From contig JAEWHR010000183.1 of assembly GCA_023387655.1 (NCBI GenBank), positions 1-64,000 on the forward strand: a stretch of DNA of 64,000 nucleotides, in the 5' to 3' direction. Under the pieces are notes generated by a model, which saw nothing but the letters and a program-made list of their open reading frames with translations, made no database searches and was not told the origin of the DNA. Position 1 is the first letter of the stretch. The number at the start of each line of letters is the position of its first letter. Shown here one piece after another: positions 1 to 9,577 of this stretch. Both the position numbers and the translations under genes were made by a program. This stretch comes from Bacillota bacterium (GTDB taxonomy: Bacteria; Bacillota; Clostridia; Lachnospirales; Lachnospiraceae).

Positions 1-157
1 ACTCTATGAATTCTAACACTATCTTACTTTTTATATTATCGACACAGTGTTGGATTAACAACCACCAGTTTAACTTCATCTGATGCTAAATCAACAGAAA
101 AGTTCCAAATGTAGTATTAAGAACAGAAATCAATTTTATTGTATGGAGGATTCTTGT

Positions 158-763
158 ATGGCAGATAAAAATAACCAAAGAGTGAAATTGTCAAAAATGT
201 TATTAAAGAATAGCCTTATAGAGATAATGCATGAGAAACCAGTAGAAAAAATCACAATAAAAGAACTCTGTGAGAATGCAGGGATTAATCGTTCCACTTT
301 TTATCTTTACTACAGCGATCCGCTATTCTTACTAAATGAATTAGAGAATGAAGTATTAGACAGTGCTAAAAAATTTCTCGGGAAAGTGGATTCTAATCAA
401 GATACCCTCCCCTATCTGGTTACGTTTCTAGAATATATTAAAGATAACTCTACGATATTTAAAATATTACTTCGCCCTCAGCAAAACCTGTCTTTTCAAA
501 CGAAGTTCATGAAGGATATTTTAGCTCATCTCAGAGCTGCTGTCATGTTAAATTGCCCTCCTGATATCTCAGAATACGTGTACAATTTCGTAATCATGGG
601 AAGTTTAAGTGCTATTCAACATTGGATTCAGTGTAACTACAATATTAAAAGCAAAGAAATGGCAACATTAATTTATCAATTATCAAATACAGCGATTATG
701 AACTTTATTCCAGACACTCCGCTTCATAAACAGGCTATACCCTCCAAAAAAGCACAGAAATAA
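158..763 (+). CDS. TetR-family transcriptional regulator
   Basis: Probable one-component repressor of 201 residues. Residues about 12-55 form the TetR helix-turn-helix, with the typical run KITIKELCENAGINRSTFY; the C-terminal ligand/dimer part (about 70-190) is helical, contains a 'FKILL' type segment and resembles the TetR C-terminal group seen near dihydroxyacetone kinase and drug-efflux genes. I chose the ATG at 158 because GGAGGA lies 7 nt upstream; an in-frame ATG at 83 has no such site. The gene stands alone on the plus strand and its target is not visible; a divergent neighbour, if any, lies left of the window. A short AACACT...AGTGTT inverted repeat at about 16-52 could be an operator. 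Family is clear, ligand unknown. Confidence 0.85.
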   Translation: MADKNNQRVKLSKMLLKNSLIEIMHEKPVEKITIKELCENAGINRSTFYLYYSDPLFLLNELENEVLDSAKKFLGKVDSNQDTLPYLVTFLEYIKDNSTIFKILLRPQQNLSFQTKFMKDILAHLRAAVMLNCPPDISEYVYNFVIMGSLSAIQHWIQCNYNIKSKEMATLIYQLSNTAIMNFIPDTPLHKQAIPSKKAQK

Positions 764-810
764 ACTAAGCTACTTCATAAAACATTCCCAGCAGAATACA
801 TAAAATCAAA

Positions 811-930
811 CTCATGAAATACAAACAAAGCCTATGAGATATAAACAGAGTCCATGAGATATAAAAAAAGCCCATAAGATATAAACAAAGCCCATAAGGT
901 ATAAACAAAGCCCATAAGGTATAAACAAAG
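811..930. repeat. 20-nt tandem repeat, six units
   Basis: Six consecutive 20-nt units (811-830, 831-850, 851-870, 871-890, 891-910, 911-930). The last two are identical (CCCATAAGGTATAAACAAAG) and the divergence increases to the left. The array sits between the convergent TetR gene and the four-gene cluster, just beyond the cluster's likely terminator. An open frame on the minus strand is only a by-product of the repeat. Confidence 0.9.
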
Positions 931-968
931 TCTAGTAGAATACTGGGCCTCTTGGCAGCATAAAGAAA

Positions 969-996
969 TAGCGTAGCAGTTAAAACTACTACGCTA
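969..996 (-). terminator. Probable terminator of the four-gene cluster
   Basis: Inverted repeat of 12 bp with one G-U pair and a 4-nt loop, followed on the minus strand by a T-rich tail (TTTCTTTAT). It lies about 150 bp past the stop of the last cluster gene. Between it and 1144 I see only a short unassigned stretch, and no gene. Confidence 0.5.
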
Positions 997-1144
997 CAAA
1001 ATTTTATTATTGGGGTCACTTCATACCTTCTATAGATTTTTCTTTTATCCAATGCATATAGCGTTCCCGTAATGGTTAGATCCTTATAGAAGGAAGAGAC
1101 AAGTGAATTATTATTTTACTCTTATCATAATATATCCTTCCATT

Positions 1145-2431
1145 TTATACTACTTCACTTTCATATTCAGGATTTCTAGTTCGTATTCCCTCCAATGAAT
1201 TACGGACTAAATCAAGTTGTTTTGCACATAAATCAATACGTTCTCGGAGCTTTTGTCTACGAACATTTAGGCGGTGACGAACCTCTACCATCTCTTTTTT
1301 ATCAAGTAAGGCTTCAGCTTGATATCCCCATACTTGCGCATCGTCAACTCCATGCTTTCGAAGTTCCTTCACTAACTCTTCTTGATAATAACCTAATAGC
1401 TCGGTATTTTGTTCTAATCGCTCTAATTCTTCTCTCTCTTTTAAAAACAATTGATACCTAACCATAAGTTCCTGATACCCTGTGGTGTGATATTTCTCAT
1501 AAGAATATTCCAGTGTTGCAGTACAATTTACATACTTTAGCTTTACTTTATTAATTAGAGCAACCGCGCGATTTAACTTAAGCTCTGCCATCTTTTGCTT
1601 ATAAGAACATCTTCTTGTATCATAGATAATATATGCTACTAAAAAAACTCCAAGAAAACCAGTCATCAATATTGGTAATGATAAATTAGCTTCTACCTTA
1701 CTATCCAATAAAAACAATCCCGCAAATAATAATAGAATCATAACAAAGCCTACAACTGCTAATTGTTTCAAGAATTTAGTTTTTGATATTGCTTGTTCCC
1801 GATCGTAATTTAATACACCTTTTTCTCCTTCAAGCTGGCGCAAATCTTCTTTAATGAGTTGTTGATATTGTTCCTGCTCCTTTAGCTTTGGAAGCTCTCT
1901 CTTAATATCCGCCTCCAACCTATTCATCTCTGAAAACTGTGCCTCTGATAACTTACGATCGATGTTTAAATAATTCTTTCTCTCTTTTTCAAAGTTCACA
2001 ATTTTATTAGCAGCCTCCAAATAAGGCTTTTTTTGTCCATCTGGAATTTGCTCAATTTTCTGAATATCTGAAAGATATGCGGTCACTGCTTCATACTCTT
2101 GCTTCGTTTCTTCAAGTTGCGCGGTCAGTTCCAGTATCTGGCTTTTATGTTCCTTAATTACTTTCCCTATGTCTTCACTTATTTCGCCTTGATATGGATG
2201 AAAGCCATTTGTTTCTATTGTCTTATTATTTCTCTTGTTTTTTGCTTGCTCTTTTTTCCTTTTTCTCTTCTCTCGAAAAGAAAGATTCTCCTCCTCTATT
2301 AGGTATGGAGACTGAGCAACGGATGAACTGGCATATTTTTTTAATGCTTCATCCACAGACATTTGAACAAAATCTGTGTTTTCAATTCGTTCGTCTTCTA
2401 TATTCTTCTTTCGAGATGAAAATAAACCCAT
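1145..2431 (-). CDS. Two-TM coiled-coil protein of unknown function
   Basis: 428 residues, last gene of a four-gene minus-strand cluster. Residues 1-75 are charged and probably disordered; 85-215 are strongly heptad-like and predicted coiled coil; two membrane helices follow at about 222-243 and 250-271 with a short turn between them; 272-410 is a second coiled coil. Both coiled-coil arms would therefore be on the same (cytosolic) side, joined by a membrane hairpin. No catalytic motif is seen. A GAGG site sits 7-10 nt before the ATG, and only 14 nt separate it from the upstream gene, so co-translation is likely. It may anchor the ATPase-like and scaffold proteins of the cluster to the membrane (inference). 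I do not recognise a named family. Confidence 0.85.
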   Translation of the reverse strand: MGLFSSRKKNIEDERIENTDFVQMSVDEALKKYASSSVAQSPYLIEEENLSFREKRKRKKEQAKNKRNNKTIETNGFHPYQGEISEDIGKVIKEHKSQILELTAQLEETKQEYEAVTAYLSDIQKIEQIPDGQKKPYLEAANKIVNFEKERKNYLNIDRKLSEAQFSEMNRLEADIKRELPKLKEQEQYQQLIKEDLRQLEGEKGVLNYDREQAISKTKFLKQLAVVGFVMILLLFAGLFLLDSKVEANLSLPILMTGFLGVFLVAYIIYDTRRCSYKQKMAELKLNRAVALINKVKLKYVNCTATLEYSYEKYHTTGYQELMVRYQLFLKEREELERLEQNTELLGYYQEELVKELRKHGVDDAQVWGYQAEALLDKKEMVEVRHRLNVRRQKLRERIDLCAKQLDLVRNSLEGIRTRNPEYESEVV

Positions 2432-2445
2432 ATCAATCCTCTTTT

Positions 2446-3282
2446 CTATATACTATCCTTACGGTATTCTATTTTTAACTGCATAATAAGCTCATTCAAA
2501 CGTTCATAGAACTCAGTTAATTTTCCTCTTTCTTTCAGCTCTGAGAGCCTTTCTACCTCAGCATAAAAACCTGTATATTCTGAAGCATCCCAGGCATGAT
2601 AAAGCTCTTCTTCAATTTGCTTTAGCAGTTCACGATTATCCACAAGTATTTTTACTTCTCTTTCAAATAAAGCCTCTTGATTATTGCATTTTAGTGCATA
2701 AAGATACTGCTTTAACGATTTCTCCTTATGATTACGTTCGTACGCCTCACGAAATTTGTCAGCTGCTACCGAAAATGCCCCTGTTTTCGCTTCTAAAACC
2801 CCTATATTATGAAGAATATCACCGTATTCTTCACTTGTTAATTCCGTTAACTCTCTACTATTTAAAATTTCCATATACTCTTTCATCGCTTCTTTATACT
2901 TATGATGTGAGATACAAAAATCCGCTTGTCTTTTTTTCCTTTGTACCGGTGTTAATCGGAATAGTATATCAATTTCAGCAAGCAAATGATTTATTTCTAT
3001 CTTATCATATAAATCACAACTACATAGAATACTGACCACTAAATCCTTGATACCTGCCTTCTTTCGAAGCAATTCCTCGAGAAAGTCCGCTCTCTCCTTT
3101 AATCCTAATTCCTCTCTAATGAAAACAATTAGCTCTTGATTAAATAGTTCCTCACTAACAGTTTCCAGATTATGATAGATGTAATAACAAAGTTCTTCTA
3201 TCGTATAGACTGGAGTTTTAGTTAGTTTAAAATAATATGGTTCCTTTGCTACTTTTCCTGCGCAAAGAATTAATTTACCCAT
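2446..3282 (-). CDS. Helical (TPR-like) protein of unknown function
   Basis: 278 residues from the ATG at 3282, which has GGGGGA 5 nt upstream; an in-frame start at 3321 would overlap the previous gene and lacks a site. The N-terminus (MGKLILCAGKVAKEPYYF) is followed by all-helical sequence; residues about 125-215 look like tetratricopeptide-type helix pairs (YKEAMKEYMEILNS; FREAYERN). No signal peptide, membrane segment or catalytic motif. Its ribosome binding site lies inside the end region of the preceding gene, so translation is probably coupled. TPR-type proteins usually mediate protein contacts, which fits an adaptor role between the actin/HSP70-like protein and the coiled-coil membrane protein (inference). 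Confidence 0.8.
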   Translation of the reverse strand: MGKLILCAGKVAKEPYYFKLTKTPVYTIEELCYYIYHNLETVSEELFNQELIVFIREELGLKERADFLEELLRKKAGIKDLVVSILCSCDLYDKIEINHLLAEIDILFRLTPVQRKKRQADFCISHHKYKEAMKEYMEILNSRELTELTSEEYGDILHNIGVLEAKTGAFSVAADKFREAYERNHKEKSLKQYLYALKCNNQEALFEREVKILVDNRELLKQIEEELYHAWDASEYTGFYAEVERLSELKERGKLTEFYERLNELIMQLKIEYRKDSI

Positions 3283-3296
3283 AAAAATCCCCCATT

Positions 3297-4559
3297 CTAT
3301 AAGGTAAGCACTTGCTCCCAAATACGATAATTTGTCTCATAAAACACACCAAATCCAACATCTCGAACTGTAACTATCGCCGTAAATCGATCAATAAAAT
3401 GAACTGTTATCGAAAGACGTATTGTTTTATTTTCTCTCTCTAATAACCCATCCAAAGACAACACCTCATAAAGAGGCTCTCTTTTTAAAAGATTTGTTAC
3501 TGTAAAAGCTAATTCCTTCGTCTGATCGAGTATTACTGTTACCGTATTGTTTGCTTTCCACCATGGAGTCCCCGCTTTTACCAAACAAAAATCTACTTCT
3601 TTTGCATTCTCATAAACCCGCAATGAAATGGTTGATGTAATCATCTCATCACCTAAAAATAAATAGTTTAGGAATCGATCATCTAGAAACCCTTTTGCAG
3701 CTAAGCATGCCCCCTTTGCATACAGATTCTGCCCTAAAAAAACTCGGCGGGAACTGCTTAAACGAATTAAAACATCTCGTACCCAATTTCCTTCAAATCC
3801 CTTTCCTGTTACAAACACAGCACTTGTCAAACGTTTGTAAAGCACTTGATTCATAATTTTCTCAAGACGATACAATACACGCTCTAGTGGTTCTTGCTCG
3901 AAAAGCTCTGGCGTCAGTTCATTGCTTAAATCCATACGATTTACCAAAACCGCATACGGCTGCATTCTTCTATTTACTGAGAGACTATAATAGAACAATC
4001 CTGTTTCATCATAGGTAAACAAGGAAACATCATGGGCCCAAATCTCTGGCTTCTGACTAAGAACATAATACATATAGCTCTGCACTTGACTGATAATATA
4101 TACTCTGTCCCTAAGAAGACCCAATTCTTCTAAACTAAGATAAATAAGTTCTGTTGTCTTTGCCGTAAGATTAGGTATGGTGATAACCAGCTTCTGTATA
4201 CTACTATTTAGAAACTGCTGCCTTACCACCATAAACGCTCTCTTGAAAAACTTTGTTAATAACATTTCTGGGGTAAAGCTTGTCCCATAAACTGTTATAC
4301 TTTCCTGATTTTCAACTTTTTTCAGTAAATTATCTACTAAAACCGCTTCACCAAGATCAACAAGGCGTATCGCCTCTTCTCCAAGCAACCATTCCTTTGT
4401 GGATTCCTTTACCGCTAAGCAGGTAGGAAACAATGGATTTGATTGATTTTGTGTCATAAAGATAGGAACAGCATCCTGAGCTTGTGTTTGAAAGAAGTAT
4501 ATCTGCGATGATTCATTTGTGATTTCAAACCCAAGTAATAGTTGTTTACCTTCCCCCAT
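3297..4559 (-). CDS. Actin/HSP70-fold-like protein (DUF5716-like)
   Basis: 420 residues. The start, MGEGKQLLLGFEITNESSQIYF, has the shape of the first phosphate loop of the sugar-kinase/HSP70/actin fold, and residues about 270-320 (VFVTGKGFEGNWV ... LYAKGACLAAKG) resemble the adenosine motif of HSP70 proteins. The middle contains ITIPNLTAKTTELIYLSLEELG, comparable to the connecting segment of DnaK. The C-terminal ~110 residues are beta-rich. From memory this resembles the Lachnospiraceae family named DUF5716; the family label needs a profile search. Start has GGAGGAGA just upstream, 15 nt after the giant gene. Probably a cytosolic nucleotide-binding switch protein; ATPase activity is inferred, not shown. 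Confidence 0.75.
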   Translation of the reverse strand: MGEGKQLLLGFEITNESSQIYFFQTQAQDAVPIFMTQNQSNPLFPTCLAVKESTKEWLLGEEAIRLVDLGEAVLVDNLLKKVENQESITVYGTSFTPEMLLTKFFKRAFMVVRQQFLNSSIQKLVITIPNLTAKTTELIYLSLEELGLLRDRVYIISQVQSYMYYVLSQKPEIWAHDVSLFTYDETGLFYYSLSVNRRMQPYAVLVNRMDLSNELTPELFEQEPLERVLYRLEKIMNQVLYKRLTSAVFVTGKGFEGNWVRDVLIRLSSSRRVFLGQNLYAKGACLAAKGFLDDRFLNYLFLGDEMITSTISLRVYENAKEVDFCLVKAGTPWWKANNTVTVILDQTKELAFTVTNLLKREPLYEVLSLDGLLERENKTIRLSITVHFIDRFTAIVTVRDVGFGVFYETNYRIWEQVLTL

Positions 4560-4574
4560 AGTCTCCTCCCTTCT

Positions 4575-7500
4575 TTATTGAATAGGTTCAAATAAAGTGT
4601 CAATTGCATATTTTTGTTTTACAAAAGAATCTAAAAGTTGTAGTACCTTTTCCTCATTCTTTAACTCTCTTGCCTCAATAATATGGTTTAATTGAGTATA
4701 ACAGTTTTCATCAGAGGTCCCTTCTTCGAGAATTCCAACTAATGTTTTACTTTCTGTTACCTCTTCCCCTTGCTCTGTAATTTCTGTAATATAATATTGC
4801 AATTCTTCGTTATAAAATAGTATCAACTCTTTTACAAAGATACCATAAAATTGATTTTGCATCTCTTCTACTATAAACGTATTCTCTCCACTCGTATTTC
4901 CATAAGAATAATGTATCATAACACGATTTTTGGGGTTTGTACGATATTCTACATAATATTTGTCATACATATGCTGTGGAATTCTCATGTTCCTACTAAA
5001 CTCTTTAAAAAATGGTAGTATAACACCTTTTTGAACCAATCTACTCAAATGATAATCGATAAATTTAACTTCATTATCTGTTAATTGCTCCTTCATGGAG
5101 TAGTGTTTTAATAGGGCTCGTAAGGCTATGTCATTTTCCTCATAATTTAGCTCTTGGCGAATAACCTCAAAAACTTCTGGTTCTGTTACGCGGTCATGTA
5201 CCAGATATTTATAGCAACAATAGGATAGAAATGCACGAATTAACTTCCGATTACAACCTTTATGATAATAAGATAAAAATACCTGCATCGCATTCCCAAC
5301 ATAGCTTTCTGCAAATAACATTTGTCCAAGAAGACGCTCTTCTAAATCAAGGGTATCTATATTATTCTCTTTTGAAATTTTCCATAACTCATACATTTGA
5401 GCTGTTGTACCATAGAAATATTTCACTAAATAAGAAAGACTTCCTTCTTCATACTCTCCCTTTTTAAATAAATAAAATGCTATTTGCAATAAAATATCTT
5501 GATATTGTGGTACTCCATCTGCACTCGTTAGCAAACGATAGCATAATTTTTGAAGTCGTTTTACATCTACCTCTTCATATCCTATTTCCTCCATGGCATG
5601 AAGTGCAATTGGATATAATTCGCGAAGTATCATAAATTCAATCATTTTATACCGCGTTTGCTGTTCAAAAATATTTAGATCAATGTTTTTAAGATAACTT
5701 TCTAAGATTTCTCCTTCAAAATTATCATAATAATAGTGTATCAAAGTTTGAATAAAGTCTCTTCTATATTCTTTTGTTAATGTCGACTGCTGCGCTACTC
5801 TTTTTCTTAGCTCAATGGTGTACTCATCAAGCTTTTGATATTGTTGTGTTTTTTCTGATAAATATAATATTAACTCTGCTTGATCCGGATTTATCCCATA
5901 ACAAGTTTCTAGCAATGGTGTTAGATGCGATAATTTCTTTAAGGAATAGGAAACCAGCGTATGATAACGCCTATCTCTATAATCAATAAAGAAAATCTGT
6001 GCTTGAGTTGTATAAAGATTTACAAATGCATGCCCTTCTATTAATGGAACAATACATTCTTCCTGTAACTCCTTGTGTACAATTACAACGCTCTTAATAT
6101 TGGGATTTTCACATGTAACTTCATGAACAAACGCTATTTTAGGTATTATTTCTGCAAGCTCTGCATCGATTGGAATATCAATAAGTAATGCATCTGCTAA
6201 AACTGCCAGATGACGATTAAAAACTCCTGCAAGAAACTGACGCTTTAAAAATTGCAATATCTCCATTCGGTGATGATCCGTAATAACGAATTCTTTATGC
6301 TTGGTTAGTAAACAAGCATAATAGAATGCCTTTTTTCTATCTGGTAGCTTATTCTCATAGGAAAAATAAGAAACTACCGAAGGATGTATCTCCTGATATT
6401 CCTCCCCCATACTATAGATATAGTATTCTGGAAGTTCGGTAATTCTTAATTGCTGTTCCATTCCAAGCTTATAGTAACGATGGTAGTGAGTATCTCTCCT
6501 ATGTCCTCGAATTAATATGCTTATAATCGCATAAAGGGCATCCTTTAATTCAAATTGTACATAAATCTGATCTAAGATTCTAAGCAAAGACTTGTGTGGA
6601 ACTTTACACTTGCTGGCTAAATAAGCTACCGTAGATGCGGTTTCTTTCTTTAAGAAATGATTCTTTAGTGCAAAAGAAATAACCTGTAATTCAAAAGTAT
6701 CTAACTCTCGTAATAAAAAGGTGTCCTCACGAAGTAAAAGAGCTGCTTCATAATATAAAATCGGACTATGTAACCCTAGCTCAAACCGTTCCTTCATGTC
6801 TTTAAACTTTTGCGCAGAGTTTGTAACATACGATTTATTTAAGTATAATTGACACCAAAAAAGAAATAATTCCTTTGGATTATCTTCCGATAACTCCCTA
6901 ATATCTTGAAATACACTAAGGGTATCTTCATTTGTTTTTTTGTTTAATGTATTTAAGTAAAGAAGTATACCATATGCAACTGGATCTGTCTTCTTTAGTT
7001 CCTCTTTTTTTTGTTCCAATGCTTCAAATGTTGCAGCTACCATTCCTTCTTTACCGGAAATTAATTTTAAATGTAAGTGGTACAACTCAAAAAGTATATT
7101 CTCTTTTTCTCCAGATAGTAAAGATAGTAAAACACTCTCTGCTTCACTCACATATTTGGATAAGGATATTCTGTCCAAACGAAAATTCAAATAATTCTTA
7201 GTCAACTTAACATAACAAGACTTCTCTTTTCGTAAGGCAGTACGCCTAATTACATTCTTTCTACTACAATGAACGGTAACTGTTATAACAAATCTCTGTA
7301 AGTCCATATCGATATATATGTTACCACAATGTACCCCTTCCTTCATTCCTTCCGTTTGTACCACAAAATTAAGCTCCCCTTCACCATCCGTAAAACACTC
7401 TGTAGTTAGCATATTCCTCTGAGGTTGAAGAAATTTCACATTTGTACTTACAATAGCCTCCGTATGCCCCCACCCATCTTTTTTGATAGTTATCTTATCC

Positions 7501-8129
7501 ATAAAGTTATATGGACCTGCATCATAGCTAAGTTCCGTCTTATCTACCTGATATACAATAGGTGCTTTTTTGTGAGTAGCAATTAAGAATTGTTCGAGAG
7601 CTTGGCTTGTAGAACTACTCTTTTTAAGCGTTTGATAAATAGATAGGTATTGGTTGTCATAATATGCTAATACTTGCCCAAATCTCTCTGATTGAAAAAC
7701 TTCCTTTGCTTCATCCCAATTCGTCTGCGCTAGTCCTGCAAATTCAAACAAGTTCTTTATCTTTCCTACAGAGGATTCACAACTTGGTGAAGTGATATGT
7801 ATCGTAACCGGAAGTACAAACTCACCACAATCTGATATAATATGAATTTCTTCCTCATAACTTGTAAGAGTCTCCATATTCACAGCCGTAAAATTATATT
7901 GAACTGTTGTCACTTCGCCAATAAACCGATCATCTTCGATATGTAAGTTTCGATTGGAAGAATATAAGACACCTTTCATCCTAGTGTTTTGACTATTTTG
8001 AATAGTAAAGGACCCTCGATATACACTCCCGCACTCCACATAGAGTTCTAGCGATTCCTCTGAGAGAATAATCTCAGGTAAGTTATATACAAATACACCC
8101 CTTGCTAATTGCTCAATCTTCTCTTTCAT
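4575..8129 (-). CDS. Giant beta-sandwich / helical-solenoid protein (DUF5717-like)
   Basis: 1184 residues from the ATG at 8129, preceded by GGGGTG at a good distance; an in-frame start 27 codons upstream is weaker. Residues about 10-130 and 215-310 are beta-rich and look like Ig/ASH-type sandwiches; residues about 310-1000 are a long helical solenoid without clear membrane segments; the last ~150 residues are mixed. No signal peptide, so probably cytosolic. From memory it matches the large Lachnospiraceae family DUF5717 (with a separate N-terminal domain), usually encoded beside the actin/HSP70-like gene that follows here. First gene of the cluster. Function unknown; a scaffold is plausible from the architecture. 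Confidence 0.75.
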   Translation of the reverse strand: MKEKIEQLARGVFVYNLPEIILSEESLELYVECGSVYRGSFTIQNSQNTRMKGVLYSSNRNLHIEDDRFIGEVTTVQYNFTAVNMETLTSYEEEIHIISDCGEFVLPVTIHITSPSCESSVGKIKNLFEFAGLAQTNWDEAKEVFQSERFGQVLAYYDNQYLSIYQTLKKSSSTSQALEQFLIATHKKAPIVYQVDKTELSYDAGPYNFMDKITIKKDGWGHTEAIVSTNVKFLQPQRNMLTTECFTDGEGELNFVVQTEGMKEGVHCGNIYIDMDLQRFVITVTVHCSRKNVIRRTALRKEKSCYVKLTKNYLNFRLDRISLSKYVSEAESVLLSLLSGEKENILFELYHLHLKLISGKEGMVAATFEALEQKKEELKKTDPVAYGILLYLNTLNKKTNEDTLSVFQDIRELSEDNPKELFLFWCQLYLNKSYVTNSAQKFKDMKERFELGLHSPILYYEAALLLREDTFLLRELDTFELQVISFALKNHFLKKETASTVAYLASKCKVPHKSLLRILDQIYVQFELKDALYAIISILIRGHRRDTHYHRYYKLGMEQQLRITELPEYYIYSMGEEYQEIHPSVVSYFSYENKLPDRKKAFYYACLLTKHKEFVITDHHRMEILQFLKRQFLAGVFNRHLAVLADALLIDIPIDAELAEIIPKIAFVHEVTCENPNIKSVVIVHKELQEECIVPLIEGHAFVNLYTTQAQIFFIDYRDRRYHTLVSYSLKKLSHLTPLLETCYGINPDQAELILYLSEKTQQYQKLDEYTIELRKRVAQQSTLTKEYRRDFIQTLIHYYYDNFEGEILESYLKNIDLNIFEQQTRYKMIEFMILRELYPIALHAMEEIGYEEVDVKRLQKLCYRLLTSADGVPQYQDILLQIAFYLFKKGEYEEGSLSYLVKYFYGTTAQMYELWKISKENNIDTLDLEERLLGQMLFAESYVGNAMQVFLSYYHKGCNRKLIRAFLSYCCYKYLVHDRVTEPEVFEVIRQELNYEENDIALRALLKHYSMKEQLTDNEVKFIDYHLSRLVQKGVILPFFKEFSRNMRIPQHMYDKYYVEYRTNPKNRVMIHYSYGNTSGENTFIVEEMQNQFYGIFVKELILFYNEELQYYITEITEQGEEVTESKTLVGILEEGTSDENCYTQLNHIIEARELKNEEKVLQLLDSFVKQKYAIDTLFEPIQ

Positions 8130-8200
8130 CGTTTCACCCCATGCCTTTTTTACCATATCATTATTCCAATAATTATAACATTTTGTGACAATCTTTTCAA

Positions 8201-8278
8201 CAAACATCAATTTCCTTAAATGATACCAACATCAATTTTCTAAAAATGATACAAACATTAATTTCCTAAAAATAATGG
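8201..8278. repeat. 26-nt tandem repeat, three units
   Basis: Units at 8201-8226, 8227-8252 and 8253-8278 share the core AACATCAATTTCCTAAAAATGATAC with a few changes each. They lie between the terminator of the lipoprotein gene and the start of the giant cluster gene, so they would be in or just ahead of the latter's leader. Confidence 0.8.
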
Positions 8279-8284
8279 TAAATG

Positions 8285-8328
8285 AAAACGAGAACAGCCC
8301 ATGTGAAAACACCTGAGTCATTCTCGCT
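8285..8328 (-). terminator. Terminator of the PepSY-like lipoprotein gene
   Basis: CGAGAA/TTCTCG outer stem with an inner CAGGTG-TTTT-CACATG hairpin, and TTTTC after it on the minus strand, 30 nt past the stop codon. Confidence 0.6.
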
Positions 8329-8358
8329 TTCTAAGGGCTTTGTTAACCCTTCTTATCT

Positions 8359-9159
8359 CTAATTAATTTTTACAAAATCAAAACTTTCCTCTTCACGGTA
8401 AATGTTCTCTCCAGAAGTGGAAACATAGTACCTACCTACCAATTGATTTTCTGCAAGTCCTTCAAATACATTAAAACAATAGGATTCATCTCCCGCAATC
8501 ACAGTAGTCCAAGAGTCTGCTACCACATTATAATGTGATAAATTATTTACCAAACCAAGTTTCTCTTTCTTCATCTTCTTTAAAAGTTCCAAAGCCTCTG
8601 CTTCTGTTATTGTATCTTCATTTTGATCAACACTTTCCACATTATCTAATGGAAACTTTGTAAATGCAGTTACATTACCATCAACATCATAACAATAAAG
8701 AGTTCCACTCTTCTTATTCACGATAATAGCAGGTTCCATAGTACCATTAGAATCTGATACAACATATACATAGTAGGTTTCACCATCAATATTTAAATGA
8801 TCGTCTGACAGACCCACACTATATTTTGAAGTATCTAACTTTGCCAAAACAAGTTTTTGCGCTTCTTCTTCCGAAAGCTCACCTAGTGGAGCATTGGTTG
8901 GAGTTGGTGTAACCGTTACCTCTGGTGTAGGAGTCAACGTAATTCCAGGTGCTGGAGTCATTGCTACTGGTGTAGGAAGTGGTGTAGTTGTTACATTGTT
9001 ATTTGGCACCGGTGTAATAAGTGTATCATCTACTGAGGTAGGCTTATCCTTTTTATTACTACACCCAGTAATAGTAAGTACCACAGCGAAAGTACAAAGT
9101 ACCATGATGCTTTTTAACTTTCTATTCCATAGGAATAATTTCTCTCTTTCTTTCTTCAT
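8359..9159 (-). CDS. Lipoprotein with Pro/Thr linker and PepSY-like domain
   Basis: 266 residues. A signal peptide ends in the lipobox LTITGC, with Cys33 as lipidation site, so the protein is exported and membrane anchored. Residues about 45-90 are a Pro/Thr/Val linker with repeated TPTP-type units. The folded part (about 93-266) starts LSEEEAQKLVLAKL, continues with alternating strands and a second ITEAEALELLKKMKKEKL helix, the helix-strand pattern of PepSY-type domains; this is a fold guess. GGAGG lies 8 nt before the ATG. It is monocistronic, with a terminator downstream and an 800-nt gap upstream. Function unknown. Confidence 0.8.
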   Translation of the reverse strand: MKKEREKLFLWNRKLKSIMVLCTFAVVLTITGCSNKKDKPTSVDDTLITPVPNNNVTTTPLPTPVAMTPAPGITLTPTPEVTVTPTPTNAPLGELSEEEAQKLVLAKLDTSKYSVGLSDDHLNIDGETYYVYVVSDSNGTMEPAIIVNKKSGTLYCYDVDGNVTAFTKFPLDNVESVDQNEDTITEAEALELLKKMKKEKLGLVNNLSHYNVVADSWTTVIAGDESYCFNVFEGLAENQLVGRYYVSTSGENIYREEESFDFVKIN

Positions 9160-9577
9160 AAGAAAACCTCCGTTTATTCATACATATCAAACTGTTATTT
9201 GCTTACTCTCACTTTTTTTATCAATCCTTATTCCAAATACGAACTAAAACGAATCCACCCGTACCTGGCCCCCTAAGGACTTTCTACCTATAGTATAACA
9301 CCTATTTTTAAACTATCCGTTAAGTTTGTATTGATGTTTTGTTAAATTTACAGCTTTTTATAAGAAAATTACACGAAATAGAAAAATAACAGTCATCAAC
9401 TCATTATTTTTATAACCATACTTAGGTGTTAAGATTTTAAATAATTAATTAGACCTTCTAATGTGACTGTGTACCGTATTTTATCACGATATCCATAAAA
9501 AAGCAATCTTACTATGGATTTATCCACAGGATGTGAAAGAATCCAAGAATAGAAAAATGCTATACTAAGTTTAATAA
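9160..9577. other. Intergenic region upstream of the lipoprotein gene
   Basis: No gene seen. It holds the promoter region of the lipoprotein (a TATACT at about 9293 on the minus strand) with a GC-richer patch at 9256-9280 in the leader, and one isolated perfect DnaA-box sequence TTATCCACA at 9520-9528. Confidence 0.5.

Noticed and set aside
765..1052. 95-codon open frame on the minus strand across the 20-nt repeat
   Set aside because: It starts at a TTG with no ribosome site and most of it is a translation of the tandem repeat and of the terminator stem.
1024..1076. Short minus-strand peptide ending near the terminator (reads LRERYMHWIKEKSIEGMK)
   Set aside because: It looks protein-like but is bounded by stops within 60 nt and has no start or ribosome site; too short to call a remnant.
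9520..9528. Perfect DnaA box TTATCCACA
   Set aside because: A single box without AT-rich unwinding element, further boxes or dnaA/dnaN neighbours; chance is enough to explain it.
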